64,000 nucleotides of DNA from Arthrobacter sp. 9V (GCF_902506065.1 NZ_LR732912.1:1813983-1877982), one strand, 5' to 3'. Counted from the stretch's first letter, positions 8,643 through 17,868 are shown. Program-made: numbers and translations. The notes: generated by a model from the letters alone, not told the origin.

Positions 8643-8906
8643 ATGGCACACAAAAAAGGCGCGAGTTCCACTCGCAACGGTCGTGACTCCAACGCTCAGT
8701 ACCTGGGCGTCAAGCGTTTCGGTGGTCAGGTAGTTTCCGCTGGCGAGATCATCGTTCGCCAGCGTGGAACCCACTTCCACCCCGGTGCAGGCGTCGGTCG
8801 CGGTGGCGACGACACCCTGTTCGCACTGCAGGCCGGTGCGGTTGAGTTTGGTACTCGCCGCGGCCGTCGCGTAGTGAACATTGTTGCTGCTGCAGCTGCA
8901 GAGTAA
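8643..8906 (+). CDS. rpmA: 50S ribosomal protein L27
   Basis: An 87-residue protein beginning [16 protein letters not shown], the conserved L27 N-terminus that reaches the peptidyl-transferase centre. It has no N-terminal extension of the kind cleaved by Prp protease in Firmicutes. AGGCAGG lies about ten bases before the ATG. It is co-transcribed with rplU and followed by a strong terminator at 8922-8960. Confidence 0.98.
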   Translation: MAHKKGASSTRNGRDSNAQYLGVKRFGGQVVSAGEIIVRQRGTHFHPGAGVGRGGDDTLFALQAGAVEFGTRRGRRVVNIVAAAAAE

Positions 8907-8921
8907 CAACAAGTTCTGAAC

Positions 8922-8960
8922 CGGTGGAGCGGGCCAAGCGGCCCGCTCCACCGTTCTTTT
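8922..8960 (+). terminator. Rho-independent terminator after rpmA
   Basis: A 14-bp perfect GC-rich stem (8922-8935 with 8940-8953), loop AAGC, followed by TTCTTTT. It separates the ribosomal pair from obgE, which should therefore have its own promoter in 8961-9046 (TACAAT at 8969-8974 is a possible -10). Confidence 0.9.
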
Positions 8961-9058
8961 AACCGCATTACAATCGACTAGGGCGCTTTAGCGCACTGGT
9001 TTTTGCAACAGCTGGCAACAGCAACAAACGCTGTAAGACAGCAACTGAGGAGATCCAC

Positions 9059-10645
9059 GTGGCGAGCTTTGTAGACCGGGTAGTCCTGCACGTATCCGGC
9101 GGAACCGGCGGCCACGGCTGTGTCTCTGTCAAGCGGGAGAAGTTCAAGCCGCTCGGTGGCCCTGACGGCGGCAACGGTGGCAATGGCGGCGACGTCATTC
9201 TTCGAGTCTCGGCTCAGACCACAACACTGCTCGACTACCACCACGCTCCCCACCGCCACGCCACCAACGGCGGCCCCGGCATGGGTGACTGGCGAGGCGG
9301 CAAGAACGGTGAAACCCTGATTCTTCCCGTGCCCGATGGCACCGTGGTCAAGACCAAGGACGGCGAAGTCCTGGCTGACCTTGTTGGCGAGGGTACTGAG
9401 TACATTGCGGCCGCCGGCGGCCAAGGCGGCCTGGGCAATGCATCCCTTTCATCCCAGAAGCGCCGCGCCCCGGGCTTTGCGCTGCTGGGCATCGAAGGTG
9501 AGTCCAGCGACATCGTCCTGGAACTGAAGTCGATTGCAGATATCGCGCTGGTTGGATTCCCTTCTGCCGGTAAGTCGAGCCTGATTGCAGCCATGTCTGC
9601 TGCCCGGCCGAAGATTGCCGATTACCCTTTCACCACCCTCATTCCCAACCTTGGCGTGGTGCAGGCCGGCGAGGTCCGCTTCACCATTGCCGATGTTCCC
9701 GGCCTGATTGAGGGGGCCAGCGAGGGCAAGGGTCTGGGCCATAACTTCCTGCGTCACGTGGAGCGTTGCGCCGCACTGGTGCACGTCCTCGATTGCGGAA
9801 CCCTTGAGTCAGACCGCGATCCCCTCTCCGACCTCGCCATCATTGAAGCCGAACTTGAGAAGTACGCAGTGGACATGAGCTACGCCGGCGTTGACGGTGA
9901 AGTGGTGCCCCTTAATGAGCGTCCCAAGCTGGTAGTCCTCAACAAGGTGGATCTTCCCGACGGCAAGGACATGGCCGAGTTTGTCCGCCCTGACCTCGAA
10001 GCCCGCGGATACCGCGTCTTTGAAGTATCGGCAACAAGCCACGAAGGTTTGCGTCAGCTTGGCTTTGCCATGGCTGAGATTGTCAAGGCAGCAAGGGATG
10101 CCGTTCAGACTGCCCCGCCCAAGGTGGCACCTCCGGTCCTGCGTCCCCGCGCTGTCAACGAGTCCGGCTTCAAGATCCGCCGTGAGGAGAAGAACCTCGA
10201 GCCGCTGTTCCGCGTCTTGGGTGAAAAGCCCGTGCGGTGGGTCAAGCAGACTGACTTCACCAACGAGGAAGCCATTGGCTACCTTGCAGATCGCCTTGCC
10301 AAGCTTGGCGTGGAAACCGAGTTGTTCAAGGTTGGCGCCAAGCCGGGCGACACCGTGGTCATTGGTGAAGATGACGGCGTGGTATTCGATTGGGAGCCCA
10401 CCATGATGGCCGGTGCCGAACTCCTGGCAACGCCCCGTGGTACTGATATTCGCGTTGCGGACATTGGCGACCGCCCCACGCGTTCACAGAAGCGTGATGA
10501 GCAAATTGAGCGCCGCGAAGCAAAGGCAGCTGCGAGGGCCGAGCTTGAAGCTGAGCGCAAGGCCGGTATTTGGACTGAGTCCGTCAGTGGTCGCCGCGCC
10601 CAGGCAGTGAAGGAAAGCCACCTGGATTCCGGTGATGACGACTAG
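9059..10645 (+). CDS. obgE: GTPase Obg/CgtA
   Basis: A 528-residue GTPase acting in 50S assembly and stress signalling. The glycine-rich Obg fold covers residues 1-160. The G domain follows with the P-loop [11 protein letters not shown] (about 165-175), DVPGLIEGA and NKVD. The C-terminal OCT domain at about 355-430 ([17 protein letters not shown]) and a basic tail complete the actinobacterial form, longer than E. coli Obg. GTG 9059 has GAGGAG eight bases upstream. Its end overlaps proB by 11 bases, so translation may be coupled. Confidence 0.97.
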   Translation: MASFVDRVVLHVSGGTGGHGCVSVKREKFKPLGGPDGGNGGNGGDVILRVSAQTTTLLDYHHAPHRHATNGGPGMGDWRGGKNGETLILPVPDGTVVKTKDGEVLADLVGEGTEYIAAAGGQGGLGNASLSSQKRRAPGFALLGIEGESSDIVLELKSIADIALVGFPSAGKSSLIAAMSAARPKIADYPFTTLIPNLGVVQAGEVRFTIADVPGLIEGASEGKGLGHNFLRHVERCAALVHVLDCGTLESDRDPLSDLAIIEAELEKYAVDMSYAGVDGEVVPLNERPKLVVLNKVDLPDGKDMAEFVRPDLEARGYRVFEVSATSHEGLRQLGFAMAEIVKAARDAVQTAPPKVAPPVLRPRAVNESGFKIRREEKNLEPLFRVLGEKPVRWVKQTDFTNEEAIGYLADRLAKLGVETELFKVGAKPGDTVVIGEDDGVVFDWEPTMMAGAELLATPRGTDIRVADIGDRPTRSQKRDEQIERREAKAAARAELEAERKAGIWTESVSGRRAQAVKESHLDSGDDD

Positions 10646-11816
10646 GACCCTCGACGCTCCGGACACGGCTGAGGGCCTTGAACGCCAAGCCCTTGCCAGC
10701 GCCAAGCGCATTGTTGTCAAAGTGGGGTCATCCTCACTGACCAGCATCAAGGGGGGCATCTCCGAAAAGTCCCTCACGGGGCTGGTCAATGCCCTTGCCG
10801 AAAAGCGCAACGCGGGTACTGAGATCATCCTGGTGTCCTCTGGTGCCATCGCTGCCGGTCTTGCTCCTTTGGGCCTGGCCAAGCGGCCCAAGGACCTGGC
10901 CACCCAGCAGGCTGCCGCCAGCGTTGGGCAGGGGCTCCTGATGGCGCGGTACACGCAAGCCTTCAGCGCCCATGGCGTAACAGTGAGCCAGGTGCTGCTG
11001 ACTGCCGATGACCTCATGCGCCGGACGCAGCACACCAACGCTTTCCGCGCCTTGGACAGGCTGCTGAACCTCGGCGTGGTACCGGTAGTCAACGAAAACG
11101 ACACCGTGGCCACCCATGAGATCCGCTTCGGCGACAACGATCGCCTGGCTGCGTTGGTGGCACACCTGGTCCGCGCCGATGCGCTGGTGCTGCTTTCCGA
11201 CGTCGACGCCCTCTACGACGGCCCGCCGTCCCAAGGGGCTCAACGCATTCCGCTGGTCCGTGGTCCGCAGGACCTCGAGGACGTGACCATCGGCAAGGCG
11301 GGCAAAGCCGGCGTAGGAACCGGCGGCATGATGACCAAGGTGGAGGCAGCGTCCATTGCTGCCGGCTCCGGTATCCACGCCCTGGTGACTTCAACGGCCA
11401 ACGCTGCCGCAGCTTTGGCCGGCGAAGAGGTTGGGACCTGGTTTGCCGTGAACGGCAACCGCAAGCCGGTCCGCCTTCTCTGGTTGGCGCATCTGGCCAC
11501 TGTTCAGGGCAGGCTGATGCTCGACGACGGCGCGGTGAAGGCTGTGCGGGACCGGCATAGGTCACTCCTTCCCGCTGGGATAACAGAGATCAGTGGTGAC
11601 TTCGAAGCCGGAGACCCTGTTGAGATGGTTGCCCATGACGGGACGGTGTTGGCACGGGGCCTGGTGAACTACTCTTCCGAGGAACTCCCGCGCATGCTGG
11701 GCCGTACTACCCAGGAGCTCGGACAGGCCATGGGCCGCGGCTACGACCGCGAAGTTGTTCATGTTGACGATCTGGTGCTCCTGAGGGCCTCGCGCTCATC
11801 TAAACTTGGAGCATGA
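10635..11816 (+). CDS. proB: Glutamate 5-kinase
   Basis: A 393-residue first enzyme of proline synthesis, phosphorylating glutamate at the gamma carboxyl. The amino-acid-kinase domain has [20 protein letters not shown] and the VVNENDTVA loop that binds glutamate. A C-terminal PUA domain (about residues 290-375) is present. The start overlaps obgE; GTG 10632 directly before ATG 10635 is an equal alternative. It overlaps proA by four bases (ATGA), indicating translational coupling of the two pathway steps. Confidence 0.96.
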   Translation: MTTRTLDAPDTAEGLERQALASAKRIVVKVGSSSLTSIKGGISEKSLTGLVNALAEKRNAGTEIILVSSGAIAAGLAPLGLAKRPKDLATQQAAASVGQGLLMARYTQAFSAHGVTVSQVLLTADDLMRRTQHTNAFRALDRLLNLGVVPVVNENDTVATHEIRFGDNDRLAALVAHLVRADALVLLSDVDALYDGPPSQGAQRIPLVRGPQDLEDVTIGKAGKAGVGTGGMMTKVEAASIAAGSGIHALVTSTANAAAALAGEEVGTWFAVNGNRKPVRLLWLAHLATVQGRLMLDDGAVKAVRDRHRSLLPAGITEISGDFEAGDPVEMVAHDGTVLARGLVNYSSEELPRMLGRTTQELGQAMGRGYDREVVHVDDLVLLRASRSSKLGA

Positions 11817-13177
11817 CTGAAGCGCTGACCCCTGACGCCCCTGTGATCTCCGACGTTTCCGGTACGCCCGGCCAGACGCCGGAGAACCCTGCGGCGGGCG
11901 GCGTGCCGTTGTCGGCGGAAGATGTTCAGGCCGCCGTTCACGCCATCGCGGACCGCTCCCGTAAGGCTGCCCGCCGCATGGGCCAGGCAAACCGGGCGTG
12001 GAAGGACCGTGCCCTGCGCGCGATCGGAACTGCCTTGGTGGAGAACCGGAAGCACGTGCTGGAGGCCAATGCCAAGGACGTGGCCTTGGGCCGCGCCAAC
12101 GGTACCTCACAGGCACTTCTGGACCGTTTGACCTTGACCCCCGCACGCATTGACGGCTTGGTGGCCGCTTTGGAGAACCTGGCGGGTTTGCCCGATCCCG
12201 TGGGCAATGTGGTCCGTGGACAGACGCTTCCCAATGGACTGCGCTTGCGCCAGGTGAACGTCCCCATGGGTGTTGTGGCCGCTATTTACGAGGCCCGCCC
12301 GAACGTCACGGTGGATATCGCGGGACTGGCACTGAAGAGCGGAAATGCAGTTATCCTGCGCGGGGGTTCCGCCGCCGCAAACACCAACGAGGCACTGGTT
12401 CGGATCCTTCGCGAAGCGCTGGATTCCGTGGGCCTTCCCGCCGACGCCGTGCAGACCGTGGATCAGTATGGGCGGGAAGGAGCCAACGTGCTGATGCGCG
12501 CCCGCGGCCGCGTCGACGTCCTTATTCCCCGCGGCGGACGCGATCTCATCCAGACTGTGGTCACCAACTCCGCTGTGCCTGTCATTGAAACGGGCGAAGG
12601 CAATGTCCATATCTTCATCGACGAGTCCGCGAACGAAGAAATGGCCGTGGAGATTCTCCTCAATGCAAAGACGCAGCGTCCCAGCGTCTGTAACACGGTG
12701 GAGACCCTGCTGGTGCATTCCGGCGCCACCGTGCTGCCTGCCGTTGCCAAAGCGCTGCGTTCAGCCGGTGTCACGCTCCACGTGGACGAGCGGATCGCTG
12801 CTGCCTTGGGCAAGGACATTGAGACTGTTCCCGCTGATGACGAGGACTGGGCCACCGAATACATGGACCTCGATCTCGCCGTTGCCATGGTGGACAGCCT
12901 GGATGAGGCTGTCAATCACATCCGGACCTGGACCACCGGCCACACGGAAGCGATCCTCACCAACAACCTGGCCAACGCTGAGAAGTTCATTGCGGACATT
13001 GATTCTGCAGCTGTGATCGTCAATGCCTCCACCAGGTTCACTGATGGCGGCGAGCTCGGGCTAGGGGCCGAAGTAGGTATTTCCACCCAAAAGTTGCACG
13101 CCCGGGGTCCCATGGGCCTTACGGAACTGACCACCACCAAGTGGATCGTCCAGGGTGAGGGCCAGATCCGCGCCTAG
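11813..13177 (+). CDS. proA: Gamma-glutamyl phosphate reductase
   Basis: A 454-residue NADPH-dependent enzyme of the aldehyde dehydrogenase superfamily, taking the ProB product to glutamate semialdehyde. The catalytic cysteine is in AKTQRPSVCNTVETLL, and VPMGVVAAIYEARPNVT and LRGGSAAANTNEA are family signatures. The first ~35 residues are an extra low-complexity segment before the conserved core. It is translationally coupled to proB through the ATGA overlap. Confidence 0.97.
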   Translation: MTEALTPDAPVISDVSGTPGQTPENPAAGGVPLSAEDVQAAVHAIADRSRKAARRMGQANRAWKDRALRAIGTALVENRKHVLEANAKDVALGRANGTSQALLDRLTLTPARIDGLVAALENLAGLPDPVGNVVRGQTLPNGLRLRQVNVPMGVVAAIYEARPNVTVDIAGLALKSGNAVILRGGSAAANTNEALVRILREALDSVGLPADAVQTVDQYGREGANVLMRARGRVDVLIPRGGRDLIQTVVTNSAVPVIETGEGNVHIFIDESANEEMAVEILLNAKTQRPSVCNTVETLLVHSGATVLPAVAKALRSAGVTLHVDERIAAALGKDIETVPADDEDWATEYMDLDLAVAMVDSLDEAVNHIRTWTTGHTEAILTNNLANAEKFIADIDSAAVIVNASTRFTDGGELGLGAEVGISTQKLHARGPMGLTELTTTKWIVQGEGQIRA

Positions 13178-13260
13178 CAACGCGGTAACATAGAACAGAA
13201 GTCCGGAACGGTGGGGAGCCCTGCCGTCGAAAATCCTTTGAGAACCAACTAGGGGAGAAG

Positions 13261-13500
13261 ATGCTGTTTCAGCAGATCGCCACGTCCATTGCCGCCCAAA
13301 CTGAAGGCGGCCACGAGGAACTCGCTCCGTTGTGGGCCGAGCCGTGGGTCTTCGGCGTCGTGATGTTCACCCTCATGCTGGTTCTGCTGTTCGTTACCCT
13401 TTCCTACACCAACCTTGGCAACCGCCATGAGGCTGTGGAAGAGCACGCTGATCCGCACCGCCAGCACCCCAACAAGCACACGCACGGCCAAGGCCACTAA
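13261..13500 (+). CDS. Small membrane protein with a histidine-rich tail
   Basis: A 79-residue protein: an N-terminal amphipathic part, one strong membrane segment (residues about 30-51, [20 protein letters not shown]) and a hydrophilic C-terminus rich in His and charged residues ([11 protein letters not shown]). GGGGAGA immediately precedes ATG 13261. I do not recognise a functional family. Its 3' end overlaps the probable 5' end of nadD in another frame, so the two are likely co-translated. The histidine cluster could bind metal, but that is speculation. Confidence 0.75.
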   Translation: MLFQQIATSIAAQTEGGHEELAPLWAEPWVFGVVMFTLMLVLLFVTLSYTNLGNRHEAVEEHADPHRQHPNKHTHGQGH

Positions 13501-14179
13501 CATTATCGCCGCAACACCGCGTGGGGAGGCGGGGCGCAGGCTCCGGCTGGGCGTGATGGGTGGAACGTTTGATCCCATCCATCACGGCCACCTTGTTGCT
13601 GCCAGTGAAGTGGCAGCAAAGTTCGGCTTGGATGAAGTTGTTTTTGTTCCTACAGGCCAACCGTGGCAGAAGTCGCACAAGCTGGTCAGCCAGCCGGAGC
13701 ACCGCTACTTAATGACGGTGATCGCCACAGCTTCGAATCCAAGGTTCACAGTCAGCCGGGTTGATGTTGATCGTCCGGGCCCCACGTTCACCATTGATAC
13801 CCTCCGTGACCTCCGTGAAGAGCGTCCTGACGCTGACCTTTTCTTCATCACGGGCGCAGATGCCTTGGCTCAGATCCTTTCGTGGAAGGATGTGGACGAG
13901 TTGTGGTCCCTGGCTCACTTCGTCGGCGTTACCCGTCCCGGACATGAACTCAATGATTTGGGGCGAACCGATGACGTCAGCCTGTTGGAAGTCCCCGCCA
14001 TGGCAATCTCCTCCACGGATTGCAGGACCCGAGTGGGCGCAGGGAATCCGGTCTGGTACCTCGTACCTGACGGAGTGGTGCAGTACATCGCAAAGTATGG
14101 ACTTTACGCAGCGCCCGCCAATGCAGCGGAGCTGACGCCCGCACTTTCCGCATCAGACGACCAAGCACGTACTGAATGA
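13427..14179 (+). CDS. nadD: Nicotinate-nucleotide adenylyltransferase
   Basis: An NAD-synthesis enzyme that adenylates nicotinate mononucleotide. Motifs are [12 protein letters not shown] (nucleotide binding) and [10 protein letters not shown] near the C-terminus. The start is uncertain: the first beta strand (RLRLGV) must be included, which rules out GTG 13553. Upstream in-frame choices are ATG 13427, TTG 13415 or a rare ATT at 13502. ATG 13427 gives 250 residues with a non-conserved N-terminal stretch overlapping the preceding small gene by 74 bases. Function is secure; only the N-terminus is doubtful. Confidence 0.93.
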   Translation: MRLWKSTLIRTASTPTSTRTAKATNIIAATPRGEAGRRLRLGVMGGTFDPIHHGHLVAASEVAAKFGLDEVVFVPTGQPWQKSHKLVSQPEHRYLMTVIATASNPRFTVSRVDVDRPGPTFTIDTLRDLREERPDADLFFITGADALAQILSWKDVDELWSLAHFVGVTRPGHELNDLGRTDDVSLLEVPAMAISSTDCRTRVGAGNPVWYLVPDGVVQYIAKYGLYAAPANAAELTPALSASDDQARTE

Positions 14180-14186
14180 GTTTTGA

Positions 14187-15410
14187 ATGAGCAGCCAGGA
14201 CCAGCGACCCATCCGCAGCAGGCGTGAGCTTCGGCGCGCCCGGGAAGAACACCCCGACGCACAGCAAGTGGAGACCTCCGCGCCTGCGGAGGTGGAAAAC
14301 CCTCCGCACACTGAGCGTCCCAACGGCCGTAATCGACGTGCCGCCGATGTTCCGGTGGATGCCGTGGGCCCGGCAGCCCAGGAACGTTCCTCCCAAATCC
14401 GCGCCAGGGATCGTGCAGCCCTGCGCACTATCAAGGAACTGGCCGACAAGGAAGAGCAACTCTCCGGCGGGGGACCCCCCACACGTCGGCAGCTGCGTCT
14501 TCAGCAACTTCAGGCCGAAGTTGCCACCTCAATGAATCCCATTGTTCCCGCGCCCGCGGGTTCAGTTCCGGCGTCCGGGCCTGAAAAGGACGCACCGCAG
14601 CCGAAGTCTCCGGGCGCTCCCGTGCGCCCGGCGGATGCTGCGGGGAACAGCAAGGCCCCCGCGGAGTCCGAAATGTCCGTGGAGCAGGCACTTGCTGTTC
14701 GGCAACTGATCGCCGCCCAGGTGGAAAATCAGACGGCAAAGCTGGAGCATATTGCCGAGCAGGATCCCTTGGCTGTGGATCCTGATGTTCTTGCCCAGCA
14801 GATTGCCCTCGCCGAGCGTGCTGCCGTCCTGAACAAACGTGCCGCCGCCAAGCAGAAGCTTGCCGAGAAGACCCAAACTGATTCCGGAAAGAGCACCCCT
14901 GATTCCGGAAAGAGTGCGCCGGTTGCCGGAAAGCCGGATTCGGCTACCGGGGGGAACGGGAAGTCGCCGTCCGCCACTGCAGGTCCGTCCACGGCCAACA
15001 ACCTCGCAATGGTGACTCCGTTGGAGTTCGTCAAGATGCCGGGAATCGAACGTCCTGTCATGAAGCGCCCCAGCACGACGTTTGTCCCGCTGGTCACTTC
15101 AGCCGGGCCGAAAGTAGGCTCCGGGCAGGCTCCCGCTAAAAAGCCGGGGACACGTGGCCGCGCCGGCGTTCTTGCCCGGGCAGAAGCGGTAGCGAAGTCG
15201 GCCCGTAACCGAGCCGAGCCTACGGCGGAGGCAAGCGAAGAGGGGCAGCGCCTGCCGGTTTCGGCCAGCGCCGCGTACGGCCTCGACCCCCTGGACGCCA
15301 ACACTGCAGGCCTGGCCCGCGCGCAACGAAACAGGTTGATGCAGTTCGGCGTCCTGGCATTGGGCATCGTGGCCCTCATCGTCGGCATCATTATGATCAC
15401 CAGCGGCTAA
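14187..15410 (+). CDS. Tail-anchored, largely disordered protein of unknown function
   Basis: A 407-residue protein rich in Ala, Pro, Arg, Glu and Lys. It has a coiled-coil-prone central part (about 155-230) with a short imperfect repeat (DSGKSTPDSGKSAP), and a single membrane helix at the very C-terminus (MQFGVLALGIVALIVGIIM) leaving about four residues outside. That is tail-anchored topology with a cytoplasmic N-terminus. It begins seven bases after nadD and precedes rsfS, so it is probably in one transcript with them. No catalytic motif is visible and I do not recognise a family. Confidence 0.8.
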   Translation: MSSQDQRPIRSRRELRRAREEHPDAQQVETSAPAEVENPPHTERPNGRNRRAADVPVDAVGPAAQERSSQIRARDRAALRTIKELADKEEQLSGGGPPTRRQLRLQQLQAEVATSMNPIVPAPAGSVPASGPEKDAPQPKSPGAPVRPADAAGNSKAPAESEMSVEQALAVRQLIAAQVENQTAKLEHIAEQDPLAVDPDVLAQQIALAERAAVLNKRAAAKQKLAEKTQTDSGKSTPDSGKSAPVAGKPDSATGGNGKSPSATAGPSTANNLAMVTPLEFVKMPGIERPVMKRPSTTFVPLVTSAGPKVGSGQAPAKKPGTRGRAGVLARAEAVAKSARNRAEPTAEASEEGQRLPVSASAAYGLDPLDANTAGLARAQRNRLMQFGVLALGIVALIVGIIMITSG

Positions 15411-15469
15411 TTCCGCTGAACAACGGCTCACGCCAAACATAGGCCCCTGGCCACAACAAGGAGTACCCC

Positions 15470-15874
15470 GTGTCTGCACATGAACAATCCATTACCTTGG
15501 CCCGTCACGCCGCGCGTGCCGCGGCAGAGAAACTTGCCGAGGACATTGTCGCGCTGGACGTCAGCGAGCGATTGGCGCTCACCGACGTTTTCCTGATTGC
15601 ATCGGCTCCCACCGAGCGTCAGGTCAACGCCATTGTTGACGGTATTGAGGAAGAACTGATGAAGCAGGACCTTCGTCCTGTACGCCGCGAAGGACGATCA
15701 GAGGGTCGTTGGGTTCTGTTGGACTACGCGGACATCGTGATCCATGTCCAGCACTCCGAGGATCGAGTGTTCTACGCTCTGGAGCGGCTGTGGAAGGACT
15801 GCCCTGTGGTGGACCTCGAATTGGGTGATGACGCTTCTGCCAAGGCTGTTTCCGTTGAGGATTCCGAGCACTAA
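15470..15874 (+). CDS. rsfS: Ribosomal silencing factor RsfS
   Basis: A 134-residue member of the RsfS/Iojap family, which binds uL14 on the 50S subunit and blocks subunit joining when nutrients are short. Conserved stretches include DVSERLALTDVFLIASAPTE and GRWVLLDYADIVIHVQH. The GTG at 15470 follows AAGGAG with good spacing. The nadD-X-rsfS order matches other actinobacteria (Rv2421c-Rv2420c). A promoterless gap leads to tRNA-Ala downstream. Confidence 0.95.
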   Translation: MSAHEQSITLARHAARAAAEKLAEDIVALDVSERLALTDVFLIASAPTERQVNAIVDGIEEELMKQDLRPVRREGRSEGRWVLLDYADIVIHVQHSEDRVFYALERLWKDCPVVDLELGDDASAKAVSVEDSEH

Positions 15875-15990
15875 GAGCAGCGGCCAGCCGAAATATGTCC
15901 GATTTGGAATTTTCGGAAATGCTGTTCTAAGATATTTGAGTTGCTTCGGCGCGGAAAGCTGAAAAGCTGAACGTGAAGCAGCAAGAATAT

Positions 15991-16063
15991 GGGGCTGTGG
16001 CGCAGCTGGTAGCGCACCTGCATGGCATGCAGGGGGTCAGGGGTTCGAGTCCCCTCAGCTCCA
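15991..16063 (+). tRNA. tRNA-Ala (anticodon GGC)
   Basis: A 73-nt cloverleaf: acceptor GGGGCTG pairs with CAGCTCC (one G-U), discriminator A at 16063, anticodon stem CCTGC/GCAGG with loop ATGGCAT (anticodon GGC), and T loop GGTTCGAGTCC. The CCA end is not encoded. It is identical to the second copy at 17164-17236. Confidence 0.97.
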
Positions 16064-16070
16064 CAAATGA

Positions 16071-16116
16071 GGCCCTGCCGTTTTCATGAATCACATGAAG
16101 ACGGCAGGGCCTTTTT
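16071..16116 (+). terminator. Terminator after the first tRNA-Ala
   Basis: GGCCCTGCCGT (from 16071) pairs with ACGGCAGGGCC (ending 16111), extended inward by TTTCATG with CATGAAG, followed by TTTTT. It is a strong intrinsic terminator immediately downstream of the tRNA. Confidence 0.92.
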
Positions 16117-16186
16117 CGTGCCCGGAGTCCGTTTCGGGGCTCCGTGCGAAAAATCTCTCTGAGTGGAACTCCGGCCGGCAGTACAG

Positions 16187-16777
16187 CTAGCTCGTGGCTG
16201 CCGGACGCAGCACCGGCAGCATGAACTGCCACATCTGTTCGATCCTGAGCATCAGGTCCTCACGTGATGTCAGGACATCGGAAACCATCTGAACCCCGGT
16301 GAAGGAGGCAACCAGGTATCTGGCAAAGGCTGCGGAATCAACGTCGGCGCGGACGGTGCCATCCATGGCTGCCTCCAGCAGCAGTTGCTCTGCTGTGTTG
16401 ATCCAGTCCTGGTACGGGCCTGAGACGTCAGCGTCGAAGGCAGAGGCTTCGAAGGTGAGCCGGATGCCGCCTTGAACCACTGGTTCGTCCAGGAGTTGTT
16501 GCCCGAACATTCTGCAGAGTCCCATGAGCCTGTCCAGGGCGGGTGCTTCCGAGGCCGCTATCTCGGACCCGGCCGCCAGCACGATCGCGTGCTGTTCCTC
16601 GATCACGGCCAGCGCCAATTCCCGCTTTGAGGTGAAGTGGAAGTAGAGCGCACCCTTGGTCACGCCTGCCCGCTTGGTGATGTCGGTGAGGCTGGCGTTC
16701 CCGTAGCCGACTTCGGCGAAAACCCTGCCCGCGCCTTCGATGACGGAGAGCCGGGTGTCTTTCGCGCGTTGTTGCAT
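16187..16777 (-). CDS. TetR-family regulator resembling gamma-butyrolactone receptors (ScbR/ArpA type)
   Basis: A 196-residue protein with an N-terminal TetR helix-turn-helix (residues about 5-50; LTDITKRAGVTKGALYFHF) followed by SKRELALAVIEEQH, a pattern shared with ArpA/ScbR-like autoregulator receptors. The C-terminal ligand domain is hydrophobic and ends after LRPAATS. ATG 16777 has AGAGG upstream. About 100 bases upstream lies a palindrome (16880-16897) resembling the ARE site bound by such receptors, suggesting autoregulation. No butyrolactone synthase (AfsA-like) is in the window. It could equally be a generic TetR repressor. Confidence 0.88.
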   Translation of the reverse strand: MQQRAKDTRLSVIEGAGRVFAEVGYGNASLTDITKRAGVTKGALYFHFTSKRELALAVIEEQHAIVLAAGSEIAASEAPALDRLMGLCRMFGQQLLDEPVVQGGIRLTFEASAFDADVSGPYQDWINTAEQLLLEAAMDGTVRADVDSAAFARYLVASFTGVQMVSDVLTSREDLMLRIEQMWQFMLPVLRPAATS

Positions 16778-17163
16778 CGGTGGTGGATGGCCTCTCGGGT
16801 GAGGTGGGAGACGGAGGGCCATGCCGCCGTCGAGACTCCACAACGCTACCATCGGGGGCCTAACGGACGGCAGAGCTGTAAACCGACTGAACGGTTTGGT
16901 TTTGGGCGAATGAGAATCTAGACTTTCAGAGAGCCCGCACGCTTTATCAGGCGGCTCCAGCGCAGCTGGTTTTGGGGGGAGGTGCGGGGGAGTAATCCAA
17001 CGCACCTCAGCTGCTGCCGGCCTCAGCAGGGCAGGCGGGAGCAGTGATGCAGCTCATGCTGCAGCGATTTCGCTTCTTACGTGAATGTGGTTAGTATTGA
17101 CGAGTTGCTTCGACGGGAAGAGAAATCAAACCGTTTGCAGTCAATGTAGTTTCAGTAAAATCC
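16778..17163. other. 386-bp intergenic region upstream of the TetR gene
   Basis: No gene is supported. It contains the ARE-like palindrome at 16880-16897 and an inverted pair GGAGGTGCG (16979-16987) with CGCACCTC (17000-17007). The 3' end carries the promoter region of the second tRNA-Ala. Confidence 0.45.
16880..16897. promoter_or_regulatory. ARE-like operator palindrome
   Basis: AAACCG (16880-16885), spacer ACTGAA, CGGTTT (16892-16897). The arms are perfectly complementary, and the site resembles the autoregulatory element bound by gamma-butyrolactone receptors (AAACCGACC...CGGTTT type). Its position upstream of the TetR gene fits self-repression. Confidence 0.6.
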
Positions 17164-17236
17164 GGGGCTGTGGCGCAGCTGGTAGCGCACCTGCATGGCA
17201 TGCAGGGGGTCAGGGGTTCGAGTCCCCTCAGCTCCA
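17164..17236 (+). tRNA. tRNA-Ala (anticodon GGC), second identical copy
   Basis: Same 73-nt sequence as 15991-16063, including acceptor GGGGCTG/CAGCTCC, anticodon loop ATGGCAT and discriminator A at 17236, with no encoded CCA. The two copies form a direct repeat in the same orientation, about 1.1 kb apart. Confidence 0.97.
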
Positions 17237-17247
17237 CTTCGGTTGAA

Positions 17248-17278
17248 AGACCCCGCTCATTGAGCGGGGTCTTTTTTT
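17248..17278 (+). terminator. Terminator after the second tRNA-Ala
   Basis: AGACCCCGCTCA (17248-17259) pairs with TGAGCGGGGTCT (17261-17272), followed by a run of T to 17278. It also lies just beyond the stop of the convergent cupin gene. Confidence 0.93.
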
Positions 17279-17300
17279 GTTCCAATTCACGCTCCTGGAA

Positions 17301-17678
17301 CTATCCGGCGGGGCGGGCGAATTCGGCGCCGCTCACAAATTCAACGCCTTGGAACGCCTGGTCACCTACCACGTGAGCGTTGTGACCCGGCGGGATGGAG
17401 TAGGAATCGCCGGCCGAAATGCTGATTTTGCCGCCGTCGTTGGTTTCTACTTCCAATGTGCCGGAGACACAGAATCCCACGTGGCTTAGCTCGCAAGAGT
17501 CGGTGCCAACTACGGGTTTGACGCAGTCGGCCCAGGTCCAGCCTGGTTCAAAGGTCATTCGACCGATGGTGTACTCTCCCACGGTGACGAGGTCCAGCAC
17601 CGTCTTGTCGGGGCGTCTCGTTTCGTCGGGAGAGTTGTGGGACTTTACTTCAAGGTTCGTGACAACATTGACACTCAT
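17301..17678 (-). CDS. Cupin-domain protein
   Basis: A 125-residue single-domain cupin. The two half-motifs are recognisable: CELSHVGFCVSGTLEVE (about 67-83) and SYSIPPGHNAHVVGD (about 98-112). Only some of the usual metal-binding His/Glu positions are retained, so metal binding is not assured. It may be a small sugar- or stress-linked binding protein; the substrate cannot be inferred. It is divergent from the methyltransferase gene, with about 190 bases between starts. ATG 17678 has CTCTGTGAGAAGCC upstream on its strand. Confidence 0.85.
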   Translation of the reverse strand: MSVNVVTNLEVKSHNSPDETRRPDKTVLDLVTVGEYTIGRMTFEPGWTWADCVKPVVGTDSCELSHVGFCVSGTLEVETNDGGKISISAGDSYSIPPGHNAHVVGDQAFQGVEFVSGAEFARPAG

Positions 17679-17868
17679 GGCTTCTCACAGAGGGAGGGGA
17701 GCCCAATGGTAGGTGGATCCCGGTGCCTGGCTCCAGAGGCCGCCGCGACCTATGCCTGCTTCCGCCGGGGTGCGAGGGCATGGCAGGTGTTTGCATCGTG
17801 CAAGCACTAGGTTCCTCCCAAGCCACCCCAAAGTCGAGACAGTTAAGCATGAAAGCGAGAACCGCACG

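Noticed and set aside
17170..17376. Small frame reading through the second tRNA-Ala (begins MAQLVAHLHGMQGV)
   Set aside because: This peptide is a common false gene call produced by translating tRNA-Ala; the tRNA is the real feature.
17713..17868. Upstream extension of the methyltransferase frame
   Set aside because: The extension is Arg/Pro-rich, lacks homology, and would leave no room for the promoter between divergent genes; GTG 17869 has a Shine-Dalgarno-like site.
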